Notes: a model not told the origin generated them from the letters alone. DNA of 64,000 nt from Aliishimia sp965656085 (GCA_965656085.1 CBFHJA010000003.1:90673-154672); one strand, 5' to 3'. Positions 32,622 to 41,687 are shown, counted from the first letter of the stretch. A program made the numbers and translations.

Positions 32622-34766
32622 ATGACAGCAGACGATCTGATTGATCTGGTCCGTGCCTATAACCCGAAATCCGACAGCGATCTGATCCGGCGCGCCTTTG
32701 CGTTCGGCCAAGACATGCACGAGGGCCAGTTCCGCCACTCGGGCGAGCCCTATTTCACCCATCCCGTCGCGGTCGCCGCCATCCTTGCCGAGCAGCAGCT
32801 TGACGATGCCACCATCGTCACCGCGCTTCTGCACGACACGATCGAGGACACCAAGGCGAGCTACAAGATCGTCGCCACGACCTTCGGCGACGATATCGCG
32901 ATGCTCGTCGATGGCGTCACCAAGCTGACCAACCTGCAACTGTCCTCAGTCGAGACCAAGCAGGCCGAGAATTTCCGTAAATTGTTCATGGCGATGTCCA
33001 AGGACTTGCGGGTGATCCTCGTCAAGCTCGCCGACCGTCTGCACAACATGCGCACGATCAAGGCGATGAAGCCCGAGAAGCAGGTCCAGAAGGCCCGCGA
33101 GACCATGGATATCTACGCCCCGTTGGCTGGCCGGATGGGGATGCAATGGATGCGCGACGAGCTTGAGGATCACGCGTTCAAGGTGCTGAACCCCGAGGCG
33201 CGCTCGTCGATCATGCGCCGCTTCCTGTCGCTGCAAAAGGAAAGCGGCGATGTGATCGCGCGCATCAAGCGCGACATGATCGGCGAGTTGGAGCGCACCG
33301 GCGTTGAGGCGGAGGTGTTCGGGCGCGCCAAGAAACCCTATTCGATCTGGCGCAAGATGCAGGAAAAGGAGATGGGCTTCTCGCGCCTGTCCGACATCTA
33401 TGGCTTCCGCGTCCTCACCGACAGCGAGGAAGATTGCTACCGCGCGCTCGGCGCGATCCACCAGCGCTGGCGCGCGATCCCGGGCCGCTTCAAGGACTAT
33501 ATCAGCCAGCCCAAATCCAACGGCTACCGCTCGATCCACACAGCCGTACTGGGCCGCGATGGCAAGCGCGTCGAGGTGCAGATCCGCACCCATGAGATGC
33601 ACGCGGTGGCCGAAACGGGCGTGGCGGCGCATTGGTCCTACCGCGACGGGGTGCGCACGGAAAACCGCTTTGCCGTCGATCCCAGCAAATGGGTCAGCCA
33701 ATTGTCGGAAACCTTCAACGAGGATGACGATCACGAGGATTTCCTCGAAGCCGTCAAGCTCGAGATGTATTCCGATCAGGTGTTCTGCTTCACCCCCAAG
33801 GGCGAGGTGATCAAGCTGCCGCGCGGCGCGACCCCTCTGGACTTTGCCTACGCGATCCACACGCGGATCGGCAATGTCTGCGTCGGCGCCAAGGTGGACC
33901 ATATGCGCGTGCCGCTCTGGACCCGGCTCAAGAATGGCCAGTCGGTGGAGATCATCACCGCGCAGGGCCAGATGCCGCAGGCGACATGGCTCGATATCGC
34001 GGTGACCGGCAAGGCCAAATCGGCGATTCGCCGCGCCCTGCGCCAGCAGGACCGCGAGCGCTTCATCAAGCTGGGCCGCGAATTGGCCCGCTCGGCCTTC
34101 GGCCATGTGCGCAAACGGGTGACGGACAAGGTGCTGGACACGGCAGCGCGCGCGCTGCGCCTGCCCTCGGGCAACGAGGTGCTGGCGCGGCTGGGCTCGT
34201 CGGAGATCACCGCGCGGCAACTCGTGGAGGCGGTCTATCCCGAACTGACACCCGATGAGGGCGAACAGGTCGATAGCCGCCGCGCGGTGGTCGGCTTGGC
34301 GTCGGGGCAGAGTTTCGACCGCGCCATGTGCTGCCAGCCGCTGCCGGGCGAGCGGATCGTCGGCATTACCTTCCGCGGCAAGGGCGTGGTGGTCCATGCC
34401 ATCGACTGCGTGCGGCTGGCCGAATACGAAGAGCAGCCCGAACGCTGGGTGGATCTGGGCTGGCACGAGGGCAACCACGCCCCCGAGAACACGACCACGC
34501 TCGATGTGACGATTGGCAACGATGCCGGGGTGCTGGGGCGAATTTGCACATTGATCGGCGAGACCGGCGCGAATATCTCAGACTTGGTTTTCCTTGACCG
34601 GAAACCCGACTTTTACCGGTTGCTGATGTATGTGCAGCTGCGGGACGTGGCGCATCTGCATTCGCTCATGCGCGCGCTGGAGGCCGAAAGCGATGTGGCC
34701 GCCATCGAACGGTACCGCGATCAAACCGCGCCCGAGCCGCTCGAAGCTCTGGCGCAAGCGGAGTAG
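32622..34766 (+). CDS. rsh: Bifunctional (p)ppGpp synthetase/hydrolase (RelA/SpoT homologue)
   Basis: A 714-residue RSH protein. The hydrolase HD domain is intact (YFTHPVAVA with His47, LLHDTIEDT with His71-Asp72). The synthetase domain has YISQPKSNGYRSIHTAVLG near residues 292-310. The TGS domain follows (VFCFTPKGEVIKLPRGATPLDFAYAIH) and an ACT domain closes the C-terminus (NDAGVLGRICTLIGETGANIS). It should make and degrade the stringent-response alarmone, the sole long RSH usual in alphaproteobacteria. It sits after rpoZ, as is common. Confidence 0.97.
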   Translation: MTADDLIDLVRAYNPKSDSDLIRRAFAFGQDMHEGQFRHSGEPYFTHPVAVAAILAEQQLDDATIVTALLHDTIEDTKASYKIVATTFGDDIAMLVDGVTKLTNLQLSSVETKQAENFRKLFMAMSKDLRVILVKLADRLHNMRTIKAMKPEKQVQKARETMDIYAPLAGRMGMQWMRDELEDHAFKVLNPEARSSIMRRFLSLQKESGDVIARIKRDMIGELERTGVEAEVFGRAKKPYSIWRKMQEKEMGFSRLSDIYGFRVLTDSEEDCYRALGAIHQRWRAIPGRFKDYISQPKSNGYRSIHTAVLGRDGKRVEVQIRTHEMHAVAETGVAAHWSYRDGVRTENRFAVDPSKWVSQLSETFNEDDDHEDFLEAVKLEMYSDQVFCFTPKGEVIKLPRGATPLDFAYAIHTRIGNVCVGAKVDHMRVPLWTRLKNGQSVEIITAQGQMPQATWLDIAVTGKAKSAIRRALRQQDRERFIKLGRELARSAFGHVRKRVTDKVLDTAARALRLPSGNEVLARLGSSEITARQLVEAVYPELTPDEGEQVDSRRAVVGLASGQSFDRAMCCQPLPGERIVGITFRGKGVVVHAIDCVRLAEYEEQPERWVDLGWHEGNHAPENTTTLDVTIGNDAGVLGRICTLIGETGANISDLVFLDRKPDFYRLLMYVQLRDVAHLHSLMRALEAESDVAAIERYRDQTAPEPLEALAQAE

Positions 34767-34777
34767 GGAGCGGCAGT

Positions 34778-35464
34778 TTGGTCTTCAAACGCCGGGACAG
34801 ACCCCCTCTATGGGAACGCACCGCCCGGCTGCTCTGGCCGCGTGGCGGGTGGGGCCGTGCCTTCCAATATGTCAAACATCGCGTCCGCCGCCTGCCCGAC
34901 AGCCCCGAGCGCATCGCGCGCGGCATCTGGGCGGGGGTGTTCACAACCTTCACGCCGTTCTACGGGGTGCATTTCTTCATCGCGGCCTTCATCGCCTTCG
35001 TGATGCGCGGCAATATCCTCGCAGCCCTGATGGCGACGTTCTTCGGCAACCCGCTGACCTATGTGCCCATCGGCGTGATCTCGCTGCAAACCGGCCATTG
35101 GCTGCTGGGCGAGGAGATGAAAGCCGCCGACGAGACCAGTTTCAGCGGCGCCTTCGTCGATGCGTGGCGCGACCTGACCCATAACTTCTTCGCGATGTTC
35201 GACGAGGAGACCGCCGATTGGGCCGGGCTGATGAGCTTTTACGACGAGGTGTTCCTGCCCTATCTCGTCGGGGGCATCCTGCCGGGCATCATCGCCGCGA
35301 CGATCTGCTATGTGCTGAGCGCCCCGGTGATCCGGGCTTATCAGGCGCGGCGCAAAGGCGCGATAAAGGCCAAGTTCGAGGCCTTGAAAGCCAAGGCCGC
35401 CGCCACAAAAACAAAGGCAGCGACCTCCAAAACGAAGGCCGCTGAACGTCATCCGGGGGAATGA
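34778..35464 (+). CDS. DUF2062 family membrane protein
   Basis: A 228-residue protein with three to four transmembrane segments and the DUF2062 pattern: GIWAGVFTTFTPFYGVHFFIAAF, RGNILAALMATFFGNPLTYVPIG. The C-terminus is a Lys/Ala/Thr-rich tail (repeats of KTKAA). The only start in this frame is TTG at 34778, with GGGAG 7 bp upstream; no ATG or GTG fits. Function unknown. It lies 11 bp after rsh and 4 bp before pdxJ. Confidence 0.87.
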   Translation: MVFKRRDRPPLWERTARLLWPRGGWGRAFQYVKHRVRRLPDSPERIARGIWAGVFTTFTPFYGVHFFIAAFIAFVMRGNILAALMATFFGNPLTYVPIGVISLQTGHWLLGEEMKAADETSFSGAFVDAWRDLTHNFFAMFDEETADWAGLMSFYDEVFLPYLVGGILPGIIAATICYVLSAPVIRAYQARRKGAIKAKFEALKAKAAATKTKAATSKTKAAERHPGE

Positions 35465-35468
35465 GACC

Positions 35469-36224
35469 ATGACAGTAGAATCGACGGGGAAACTGCGCCT
35501 CGGCGTGAACATCGACCACGTCGCCACCGTGCGCAACGCCCGCGGCGGCGACACGCCCGACCCCTTGCGCGCGGCCAAGATCGCCGAAGAGGCCGGGGCC
35601 GATGGCATCACCGCGCATCTGCGCGAAGACCGCCGCCACATCACCGATGGCGATATCGAGGCGCTGATGGACGCGCTCACCGTGCCGCTGAATTTCGAGA
35701 TGGCCGCCACCGCCGAGATGCAGGCCATCGCGCTCCGCCACAAGCCCCACGCGGTCTGCATCGTGCCCGAAAAGCGCGAGGAACGCACCACCGAGGGCGG
35801 CCTTGAGGTCGCGCGCGAGGAGAACCGTCTGGCGCATTTCATCGCGCCGCTGCGCGAGGCGGGCTGCCGCGTGTCGATCTTCATCGCCGCCGACAAACGC
35901 CAGATCGAAGCCGCCCACCGCATCGGCGCGGAAGTGATCGAACTGCATTCGGGGGCCTATTGCGACGCCCATCACGAGGGCCGCTTTGACGACCGCGACC
36001 GCGAGCTTGAAGCCATGCGCGAGATGAGCAGCTTCGCCCATGGGCTCGGCCTCGAAGTCCATATCGGCCACGGCCTGACCTACGACACCGTCGCCCCCGT
36101 CGCCGCCTTCCCCGAAGCGCGTGAGCTGAACATCGGCCATTTCCTCATCGGCGAGGCGATCTTCCGAGGCCTCGCCCCCGCGATCACCGAAATGCGCCGC
36201 CTCATGGACGAGGCCCGCCCCTGA
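35469..36224 (+). CDS. pdxJ: Pyridoxine 5'-phosphate synthase
   Basis: A 251-residue TIM-barrel enzyme that joins 1-deoxy-xylulose-5-phosphate with 3-amino-1-hydroxyacetone phosphate to make pyridoxine phosphate. Seen: LGVNIDHVATVRNARGG, DGITAHLREDRRHITD, the catalytic Glu region LNFEMAAT, VCIVPEKREERTTEGGL and IGHGLTYDTV. Typical length. Part of the rpoZ-to-recO block. Confidence 0.97.
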   Translation: MTVESTGKLRLGVNIDHVATVRNARGGDTPDPLRAAKIAEEAGADGITAHLREDRRHITDGDIEALMDALTVPLNFEMAATAEMQAIALRHKPHAVCIVPEKREERTTEGGLEVAREENRLAHFIAPLREAGCRVSIFIAADKRQIEAAHRIGAEVIELHSGAYCDAHHEGRFDDRDRELEAMREMSSFAHGLGLEVHIGHGLTYDTVAPVAAFPEARELNIGHFLIGEAIFRGLAPAITEMRRLMDEARP

Positions 36225-36270
36225 CCCCGCCCCGGGCCCTTCCCCCCCCCCTCACACCCCACACCCCCTT

Positions 36271-36334
36271 CCTGTTTTCCTTTTGACAAAAATATTCCGG
36301 GGGTGAGGCCGCAGGCCGAGGGGGCAGCGCCCCC
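36271..36334. repeat. CCTGTTTTC-type intergenic repeat with GC hairpins
   Basis: CCTGTTTTCCTTTTGA at 36271-36286 (identical to 8515-8530), then AAATATTCCGGGGG, GGCCGCAGGCC and GGGGGCAGCGCCCCC. It fills most of the pdxJ-acpS gap. A 3'-end or mRNA-processing role is plausible. Confidence 0.6.
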
Positions 36335-36411
36335 GCCTGTCACCACCCCACCCCTCCCAAACGCCGGGCCCCCACCCCCATGACCACCGCCTCCACAGAA
36401 AGCCGCCCGAC

Positions 36412-36852
36412 ATGATCCTCGGCATAGGCACCGATCTGGCCAATATCGAGCGCATCCAGAACACCCTCGACCGCTTCGGCGACCGCTTCCGCAACCGCGT
36501 CTTCACCGACACCGAGCAGCGCAAGGCCGAACGCCGCCGCGATGTGGCCGGAACCTATGCCAAACGCTGGGCCGCCAAGGAGGCGTGCTCCAAGGCGCTC
36601 GGCACCGGCCTGCGGATGGGCATCGCGTGGAAGGACATGGCCGTGTCGAACCTCTCCACCGGCCAGCCCGTCATGCATGTGACCGGCTGGGCCCGCGAGC
36701 GGCTGGCAGAGATGACCCCGCCCGGCCACGAGGCGATCATCCACGTCACCCTGACCGATGACCACCCGTGGGCGCAGGCCTTCGTCGTGATTGAAGCGCG
36801 CCCTCTGGAGGAGGAAGTCCGCTTGACACCCCCTGCCCCGCCTCGCATGTAG
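36412..36852 (+). CDS. acpS: Holo-[acyl-carrier-protein] synthase
   Basis: A 146-residue phosphopantetheinyl transferase that activates acyl carrier protein. Seen: ILGIGTDLANIERIQ with the metal Asp, RVFTDTEQRKAE, YAKRWAAKEACSKALGTG with the metal Glu and catalytic Lys, and a C-terminal VTLTDDHPWAQAFVVIE. Ends 29 bp before lepB; AcpS-LepB-Rnc-Era is a common alphaproteobacterial order. Confidence 0.95.
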   Translation: MILGIGTDLANIERIQNTLDRFGDRFRNRVFTDTEQRKAERRRDVAGTYAKRWAAKEACSKALGTGLRMGIAWKDMAVSNLSTGQPVMHVTGWARERLAEMTPPGHEAIIHVTLTDDHPWAQAFVVIEARPLEEEVRLTPPAPPRM

Positions 36853-36881
36853 CGGGAACACGCGGCAGAGCAGGCAGGCAG

Positions 36882-37718
36882 ATGGCAGAGAAATCCGAAT
36901 CCGGCGGCGGGATCGTCGAGACGATCAAGACCATTGTCTACGCGCTCCTCATCGCGGGGATATTCCGCACGCTGTTCTTCCAGCCGTTCTGGATCCCCTC
37001 GGGCTCGATGAAGGAAACGCTCCTGATCGGCGATTTCCTCTTCGTCAACAAGATGGCCTATGGCTATTCCTACGCCTCCTGCCCCTCGGTCCGCCTGCCC
37101 GCGATCGGCATCGACATCGACGCCGCCGACCTGTGCGGCTGGCTCGACGGCGACAACACGCGCCTCCTCGGCGGCGAGCCGGAACGCGGCGATGTGGTGG
37201 TGTTCCGCCACCCGGTCTTCGGCAATGACTATATCAAACGGCTGATCGGCCTGCCCGGCGACACGATCCAGATGCGGAACGGTCAGGTGATCCTCAACGG
37301 CACCCCGATCCCGCAGCAAAACGATGGCGAGTTCCGCGAGATCATGGCCCGGCAGGGCAGCCAGGGCTTGCCGCCGCGCTGCGAGAATGGCCCGGTGGGC
37401 CTTGGCGGTGTCTGCAAGAAGTCGCGCTTCACCGAAACCCTGCCGGACGGGCGCAGCTACAAGGTGCTGAACATCACCACACAGAGTTCGGACAACACGG
37501 GCGTGTTCACCGTGCCAGAGGGCCATTACTTCTTCATGGGCGACAACCGCGACAACTCGCTGGACAGCCGCCGCCCGCGCGGCGCGCAGGGCGTGGGCTT
37601 CGTGCCCTATGAGAACCTGATCGGCCGCGCGGACCGGATCATGTTCTCCTCGGCAGGGGCCTCCATGCTCTATTTCTGGACATGGCGCAGCGATCGGTAT
37701 TTCAAGGGGATCGAGTGA
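36882..37718 (+). CDS. lepB: Signal peptidase I
   Basis: A 278-residue membrane-bound serine/lysine protease that removes signal peptides at the outer face of the inner membrane. One transmembrane helix is at about residues 13-33. Catalytic Ser42 is in WIPSGSMKETL, Lys119 in YIKRLIGLPGD, and FMGDNRDNSLDSR is the C-terminal signature. The stop overlaps the rnc GTG start. Confidence 0.97.
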   Translation: MAEKSESGGGIVETIKTIVYALLIAGIFRTLFFQPFWIPSGSMKETLLIGDFLFVNKMAYGYSYASCPSVRLPAIGIDIDAADLCGWLDGDNTRLLGGEPERGDVVVFRHPVFGNDYIKRLIGLPGDTIQMRNGQVILNGTPIPQQNDGEFREIMARQGSQGLPPRCENGPVGLGGVCKKSRFTETLPDGRSYKVLNITTQSSDNTGVFTVPEGHYFFMGDNRDNSLDSRRPRGAQGVGFVPYENLIGRADRIMFSSAGASMLYFWTWRSDRYFKGIE

Positions 37719-38398
37719 AGCTCTCACGGGAATTGATCGCCTTTTCGCGCCGCATCGGCCATGACTTCGCCGCCCCGGCGCTGCTGGTCGAAGCGGTCAC
37801 CCATGCCTCGATGTCCTCGGTCCACAAGACCGACAACCAACGGCTCGAATTCTTGGGGGACCGGGTTCTGGGCCTCGTGATGGCCGAGGCCCTGCTGGCC
37901 GAGGACCCCGAGGCGACCGAAGGCCAACTGGCCCCCCGCTTCAACGCGCTGGTGCGCAAGGAAACCTGCGCCGAGGTGGCCGGCGAGATCGACCTTGGCG
38001 CGGTGCTGCGGCTGGGCCGCTCGGAGATGCTGTCGGGCGGACGCCGCAAGGCCGCGCTCTTGGGCGATGCGATGGAGGCGGTGATCGCCGCCGTCTACCT
38101 CGACGCGGGCTTCGACGCGGCGCAAGAGATGATCCTGCGCCTTTGGGGCAATCGCATCCGCGCGGTGAAGGCCGATGCGCGCGACGCCAAGACGACGCTT
38201 CAGGAATGGGCGCAGGCGCGCGGATTGCCGCCGCCCTCCTACGAAGAAACCGGCCGCTCGGGCCCCGACCACCAGCCGCTCTTTCAGATCACCGCCCGCC
38301 TGCAATCGGGCGAGGCGGCCTCGGCGGAGGCGGGCTCGAAACGGCAGGCCGAGCAGGCGGCGGCCAAGTCCCTCCTGCAAGCCCTCACCGCCAAATGA
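37715..38398 (+). CDS. rnc: Ribonuclease III
   Basis: A 227-residue double-strand RNA endonuclease. The catalytic signature is NQRLEFLGDRVLGLVMAEAL, then EAVIAAVYLDAG with the second acidic cluster; a double-stranded RNA-binding domain occupies residues ~150-225 (DAKTTLQEWAQARGLP, AEAGSKRQAEQAAAKSLL). GTG start at 37715, 3-bp overlap with lepB and AAGGGGAT upstream. Confidence 0.97.
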   Translation: MKLSRELIAFSRRIGHDFAAPALLVEAVTHASMSSVHKTDNQRLEFLGDRVLGLVMAEALLAEDPEATEGQLAPRFNALVRKETCAEVAGEIDLGAVLRLGRSEMLSGGRRKAALLGDAMEAVIAAVYLDAGFDAAQEMILRLWGNRIRAVKADARDAKTTLQEWAQARGLPPPSYEETGRSGPDHQPLFQITARLQSGEAASAEAGSKRQAEQAAAKSLLQALTAK

Positions 38399-39261
38399 CC
38401 GACAACCTGCGGGGCAGCCTCTGGATGTGCCTCGCGATGCTGGGCTTCGGTCTGGAGGACGCGTTCTTCAAGGCGGCGACCGGCACCGGAGAGGTGAGCG
38501 CCGGAGTGGGTACGGTGCAATTCGGCCTGCTCGCCATGATTCTCTACGCACTCTATGCACGCAATCGCGGCGTGCCGCTCTGGACCCCCGAATATCTCAG
38601 GCGCGGGCTGCTGATCCGCACCGGATTCGAAGTGATCGGCCGCGCCTTCTTCGCGCTGTCGCTGGCCTATACGCCGCTTTCGACGACCTCCGCGATCCTG
38701 CAGGCGGCGCCGCTGGTGGTGATGCTGGGCGCAGCACTGGTGCTGAAAGAGCAGATCGGACCGCGCCGCTGGGCCGCGATGGCGGTGGGCTTTGTCGGCG
38801 TGCTGCTGATCGTGCGCCCCTCGCCCTCGGGGATCGAAGCGAACGCAGTCTTTGCGCTGCTGGGCATGATCGGCTTTGCCGGGCGCGATCTGATGACCCG
38901 CATGGCCCCGCCCCATGTGCACGAGGCGCAGCTTGGCGTTCTGGGTTTTGCCGTCGTGACCTGCGCCGGGCTTGGCATCCTCGCCTTCGAGCCCGGCCCG
39001 CCTGACCTTCCTGCGGCGTTGCCCGCGCTGCTGGTCTGCGGCACCGCGCTCTGCGGCGTGGTGGGCTACACCGCGATGACCTTCGCCATGCGCACCGGCG
39101 AGGTCGGCGTGGTCGCGCCCTTCCGCTACACCCGCCTGATCGTCGCGCTGATCCTTGCTTATCTGATCTTCGGAGAACGCCCCGATGCGCTGACCCTCGC
39201 GGGGGCGGCGTTGATCGTCGGGGCGGGGGTGTATTCGCTCTGGCGCGACGCCCGGCGCTGA
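38395..39261 (+). CDS. EamA/DMT family transporter
   Basis: A 288-residue inner-membrane protein with ten transmembrane segments in two EamA repeats (about residues 8-140 and 150-285; FALSLAYTPLSTTSAILQAAPL, MRTGEVGVVAPFRYTRLIVALILAYLIFGERP). The start overlaps the rnc stop (ATGA). It splits the usual rnc-era junction, and era follows 413 bp later, so it is likely a lineage-specific insertion into the operon. Substrate unknown; riboflavin, amino acid or nucleoside export are known in the family. Confidence 0.9.
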   Translation: MTDNLRGSLWMCLAMLGFGLEDAFFKAATGTGEVSAGVGTVQFGLLAMILYALYARNRGVPLWTPEYLRRGLLIRTGFEVIGRAFFALSLAYTPLSTTSAILQAAPLVVMLGAALVLKEQIGPRRWAAMAVGFVGVLLIVRPSPSGIEANAVFALLGMIGFAGRDLMTRMAPPHVHEAQLGVLGFAVVTCAGLGILAFEPGPPDLPAALPALLVCGTALCGVVGYTAMTFAMRTGEVGVVAPFRYTRLIVALILAYLIFGERPDALTLAGAALIVGAGVYSLWRDARR

Positions 39262-39674
39262 ATTGGTTCCGCTCGCTTTGCGATCGGCCGGGGGGACGCG
39301 CCTTCGGCGCGTGCGAGAGGCTCTGCCTCTCGCGCTCTCCGAGGGTATTTTGACCCAAAGAAGACAGGGGTGGGGTGCCCGGCAGATGGGCATGGGACAC
39401 TGCTGGGGCGGGCCGTGGCAAAGGTTAACGCGGGAGCACCGTACGCATCGTTAAGGGGCGGGTTAACGCACCGTGCGTATGTACAGAGTATGTACAGCGG
39501 TATGTACGGGAGTCATACACGCGATGTACCTTGATTTTATGGCGTTAACCCGTGTTTTGGGGACTTTGACACATTTCCGGCAAAACCTCACCGCACGGTG
39601 CGTTGACAAAATCCGGGGACTGGCGCGCCTGCGCCTTTCGCGCTATGGCCTTTGCCTCAGCCAGAGGATCACAC
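39262..39674. other. Gene-free 413-bp interval before era
   Basis: Contains two stem-loops: arms ACGCGCC (39296-39302) and GGCGCGT (39306-39312), and GCGAGAGGC (39313-39321) with GCCTCTCGC (39325-39333). Then the inverted CCTGTTTTC-type motif (39337-39368), AAAGGTTAACG at 39420-39430, GGGTTAACG near 39460, the GTATGTAC array with inverted core (39477-39549). No coding frame is credible. A promoter for era must lie in its last 100 bp. Confidence 0.75.
39477..39549 (-). repeat. Intergenic core plus phased GTATGTAC array, copy B
   Basis: GTATGTAC at 39477-39484, 39488-39495 and 39500-39507, with a further TGTAC at 39525-39529; the TGTAC steps are 11, 12 and 22 bp. Immediately right of this, 39528-39549 is the reverse complement of the 9001-9022 core (GTTAACGCCATAAAA, one changed base, CAAGGT). 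It lies 126 bp upstream of the era start. Confidence 0.7.
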
Positions 39675-40583
39675 ATGACCACCCGCGCCGGTTTCGCAGC
39701 CCTGATCGGAGAGCCCAATGCGGGCAAATCCACCCTCACGAACACCCTCGTCGGGGCCAAAGTCTCTATTGTCACCCACAAGGTCCAGACCACCCGCGCC
39801 CGCATCCGCGGCGTGGCGCTGGAGGGAGACAGCCAGATCGTTCTGGTGGACACGCCCGGGCTGTTTCAGCCGCGTCGCAGGCTTGACCGCGCCATGGTCG
39901 CCGCCGCGTGGGGCGGGGCCGCCGATGCCGATGTCGTGGTTCTGCTGGTCGAGGCCCATCGCGGGATCACACCGGGGGTGGAGCGAATTATCGAGCGTTT
40001 GCAAGAGATTGGCGAGGGGCGCACCGTGGCACTTGCGATCAACAAGATCGACCGGGTGGAAGCGCCTGTGCTGCTCGGGCTCACCAAGGATCTGAACGCG
40101 CGCTACCCATTTGCCGAGACCTTCATGATCTCCGCCGAGAAAAGCCACGGCATAGATGCCCTGCGCAAATGGCTCGCGGAGGCCATGCCCGAAGGGCCAT
40201 GGCTCTACCCCGAAGACCAGATCGCCGACCTGCCGCTGCGCATGATTGCCGCCGAGATGACCCGCGAAAAGCTCACGTTGCGCCTGCATCAGGAACTGCC
40301 CTATCAGCTCACCGTCGAGACCGAGAACTGGGAAGAACGCAAGGACGGCTCGGCGCGGATCGATCAGATCGTCTACGTGTCGCGGGCGGGTCACAAGGGG
40401 ATCGTGCTCGGCAACAAGGGCGAGACGATCAAGGCGGTCAGCAAGGCCGCGCGTGAGGAACTCATTGAATTCCTTGGACGAAATGTGCACCTGTTCTTGC
40501 AGGTCAAGGTCCGCGAGAAGTGGCTCGAAGAGGCCGAACGCTACTCCGAGATGGGCCTGAACTTCCGGGACGGCAACGCGTGA
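39675..40583 (+). CDS. era: GTPase Era
   Basis: A 302-residue GTPase for 16S rRNA 3'-end maturation and small-subunit assembly. GTP motifs: GEPNAGKST (P-loop), VDTPGLF (G3), NKIDRV (G4). A KH domain occupies the C-terminal ~100 residues with KGIVLGNKGETIKAVSKAAR. GAGGATC RBS upstream of the ATG at 39675. Stop overlaps the DUF1491 GTG start. Confidence 0.97.
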   Translation: MTTRAGFAALIGEPNAGKSTLTNTLVGAKVSIVTHKVQTTRARIRGVALEGDSQIVLVDTPGLFQPRRRLDRAMVAAAWGGAADADVVVLLVEAHRGITPGVERIIERLQEIGEGRTVALAINKIDRVEAPVLLGLTKDLNARYPFAETFMISAEKSHGIDALRKWLAEAMPEGPWLYPEDQIADLPLRMIAAEMTREKLTLRLHQELPYQLTVETENWEERKDGSARIDQIVYVSRAGHKGIVLGNKGETIKAVSKAAREELIEFLGRNVHLFLQVKVREKWLEEAERYSEMGLNFRDGNA

Positions 40584-40909
40584 CACGGCTCACCGCGCGG
40601 TTCTGGGTCGATGCCTATATCACCCGGCTGCGCCTTGAAAACATTCCCTGTTTCGTCGTCGCGCATGGCGATGACACCAGCGGCACGGTGATGGTGAAAC
40701 TCAACACGCTCGACGGTCAGGCCCGGCTCTTTCACCGCAGTTTCGACCTTGCCACAGGCGACCGGCTTTGGGCCGAACTCATCGCGGGTGCAGAGGCAGA
40801 CATCGATGCCAGCATCACCCGCCAACGCCGCACCGACCCCGATCTGTGGGTGCTGGAGGTCGAGGATCGGGCAGGTCGGCATTGTCTCGACAACGATGGG
40901 TTGAGCTAG
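40580..40909 (+). CDS. DUF1491 family protein
   Basis: A 109-residue soluble protein matching DUF1491: TRLTARFWVDAYITRLRLENIPCFVVAHGDDTSGTVMVK and a C-terminal DPDLWVLEVEDRAGRHCLD (key W-V-D near the start, DPDLW). Unknown function; common between era and recO in Rhodobacterales. GTG start at 40580 overlapping the era stop. Confidence 0.85.
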   Translation: MTRLTARFWVDAYITRLRLENIPCFVVAHGDDTSGTVMVKLNTLDGQARLFHRSFDLATGDRLWAELIAGAEADIDASITRQRRTDPDLWVLEVEDRAGRHCLDNDGLS

Positions 40910-40957
40910 GCCAGACAGGCGTGGACAGAGCGCGAACGGCGCGGGATAGTGGGGCGC

Positions 40958-41683
40958 ATGGAGTGGAGAGATCAGGGCGTCCTGCTGTCGGTCAGGCGGC
41001 ATGGCGAATCGAGCGCGATTATCGATGTGTTTACCGAAGAACACGGCCGTCACAGCGGCGTCGTGCGCGGCGGCGCGTCGCGCAAAATGGCGCCGATCCT
41101 GCAACCCGGCACGCAGCTCGACGTGGCGTGGCGCGCGCGGCTCGAAGACCATATCGGCAGCTATACCGCCGAGCCGATCCGCTCTCGCTCCGGCCATGTT
41201 CTGTCGGATAGACTGGCCCTTGCCGGGCTGAATTCCGTGGTCAGCCTGCTGGGATTTTGCCTGCCGGAACGCGAGCCGCAGACCAGTATCTATCGCCGGA
41301 CCATCGGCGTTCTGGACCTGCTGTCCGAGCCGGAAATCTGGCCGCTGGCCTATCTGCGCTGGGAGGTCGGACTGCTGGAAGATCTCGGCTTCGGTCTTGA
41401 CCTGTCGTCCTGCGCGGTGACGGGCGCGCGGGACGGGCTTGTCTATGTCTCGCCCAAAAGCGGGCGCGCGGTATCGGCCGAAGGCGCGGGAGACTGGGCA
41501 CAGCGTTTGTTGCCGTTGCCTCCGGTCTTGCTCCGGCAAGGCGATGCGCCAGATCAGGAAATCGCACAAGCGCTCGAAACGACAGGGTTTTTCCTGCGCG
41601 AGCATCTAGCGCCGATGGTTGGGAACCGGCCTCTGCCAGAGGCCCGGGCCCGCTTCGTGGAGACCTTTATGCGCCGCGTCTGA
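40958..41683 (+). CDS. recO: DNA repair protein RecO
   Basis: A 241-residue protein with the RecO order: N-terminal OB fold (MEWRDQGVLLSVRRHGESSAIIDVFTEEHGRHSGVVRGG) then a helical region with a reduced zinc-site (LSSCAVTGARDGLVYVSPKSGRAV has one Cys of the usual four). RecO loads RecA onto SSB-coated DNA in the RecFOR path. The start is ATG 40958, in line with MEWRD homologues. Confidence 0.94.
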   Translation: MEWRDQGVLLSVRRHGESSAIIDVFTEEHGRHSGVVRGGASRKMAPILQPGTQLDVAWRARLEDHIGSYTAEPIRSRSGHVLSDRLALAGLNSVVSLLGFCLPEREPQTSIYRRTIGVLDLLSEPEIWPLAYLRWEVGLLEDLGFGLDLSSCAVTGARDGLVYVSPKSGRAVSAEGAGDWAQRLLPLPPVLLRQGDAPDQEIAQALETTGFFLREHLAPMVGNRPLPEARARFVETFMRRV

Positions 41684-41687
41684 GGAG

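Noticed and set aside
40958..41683. RecO as broken because of missing zinc cysteines
   Set aside because: Alphaproteobacterial RecO proteins often lack part of the zinc site; length and OB fold are normal.
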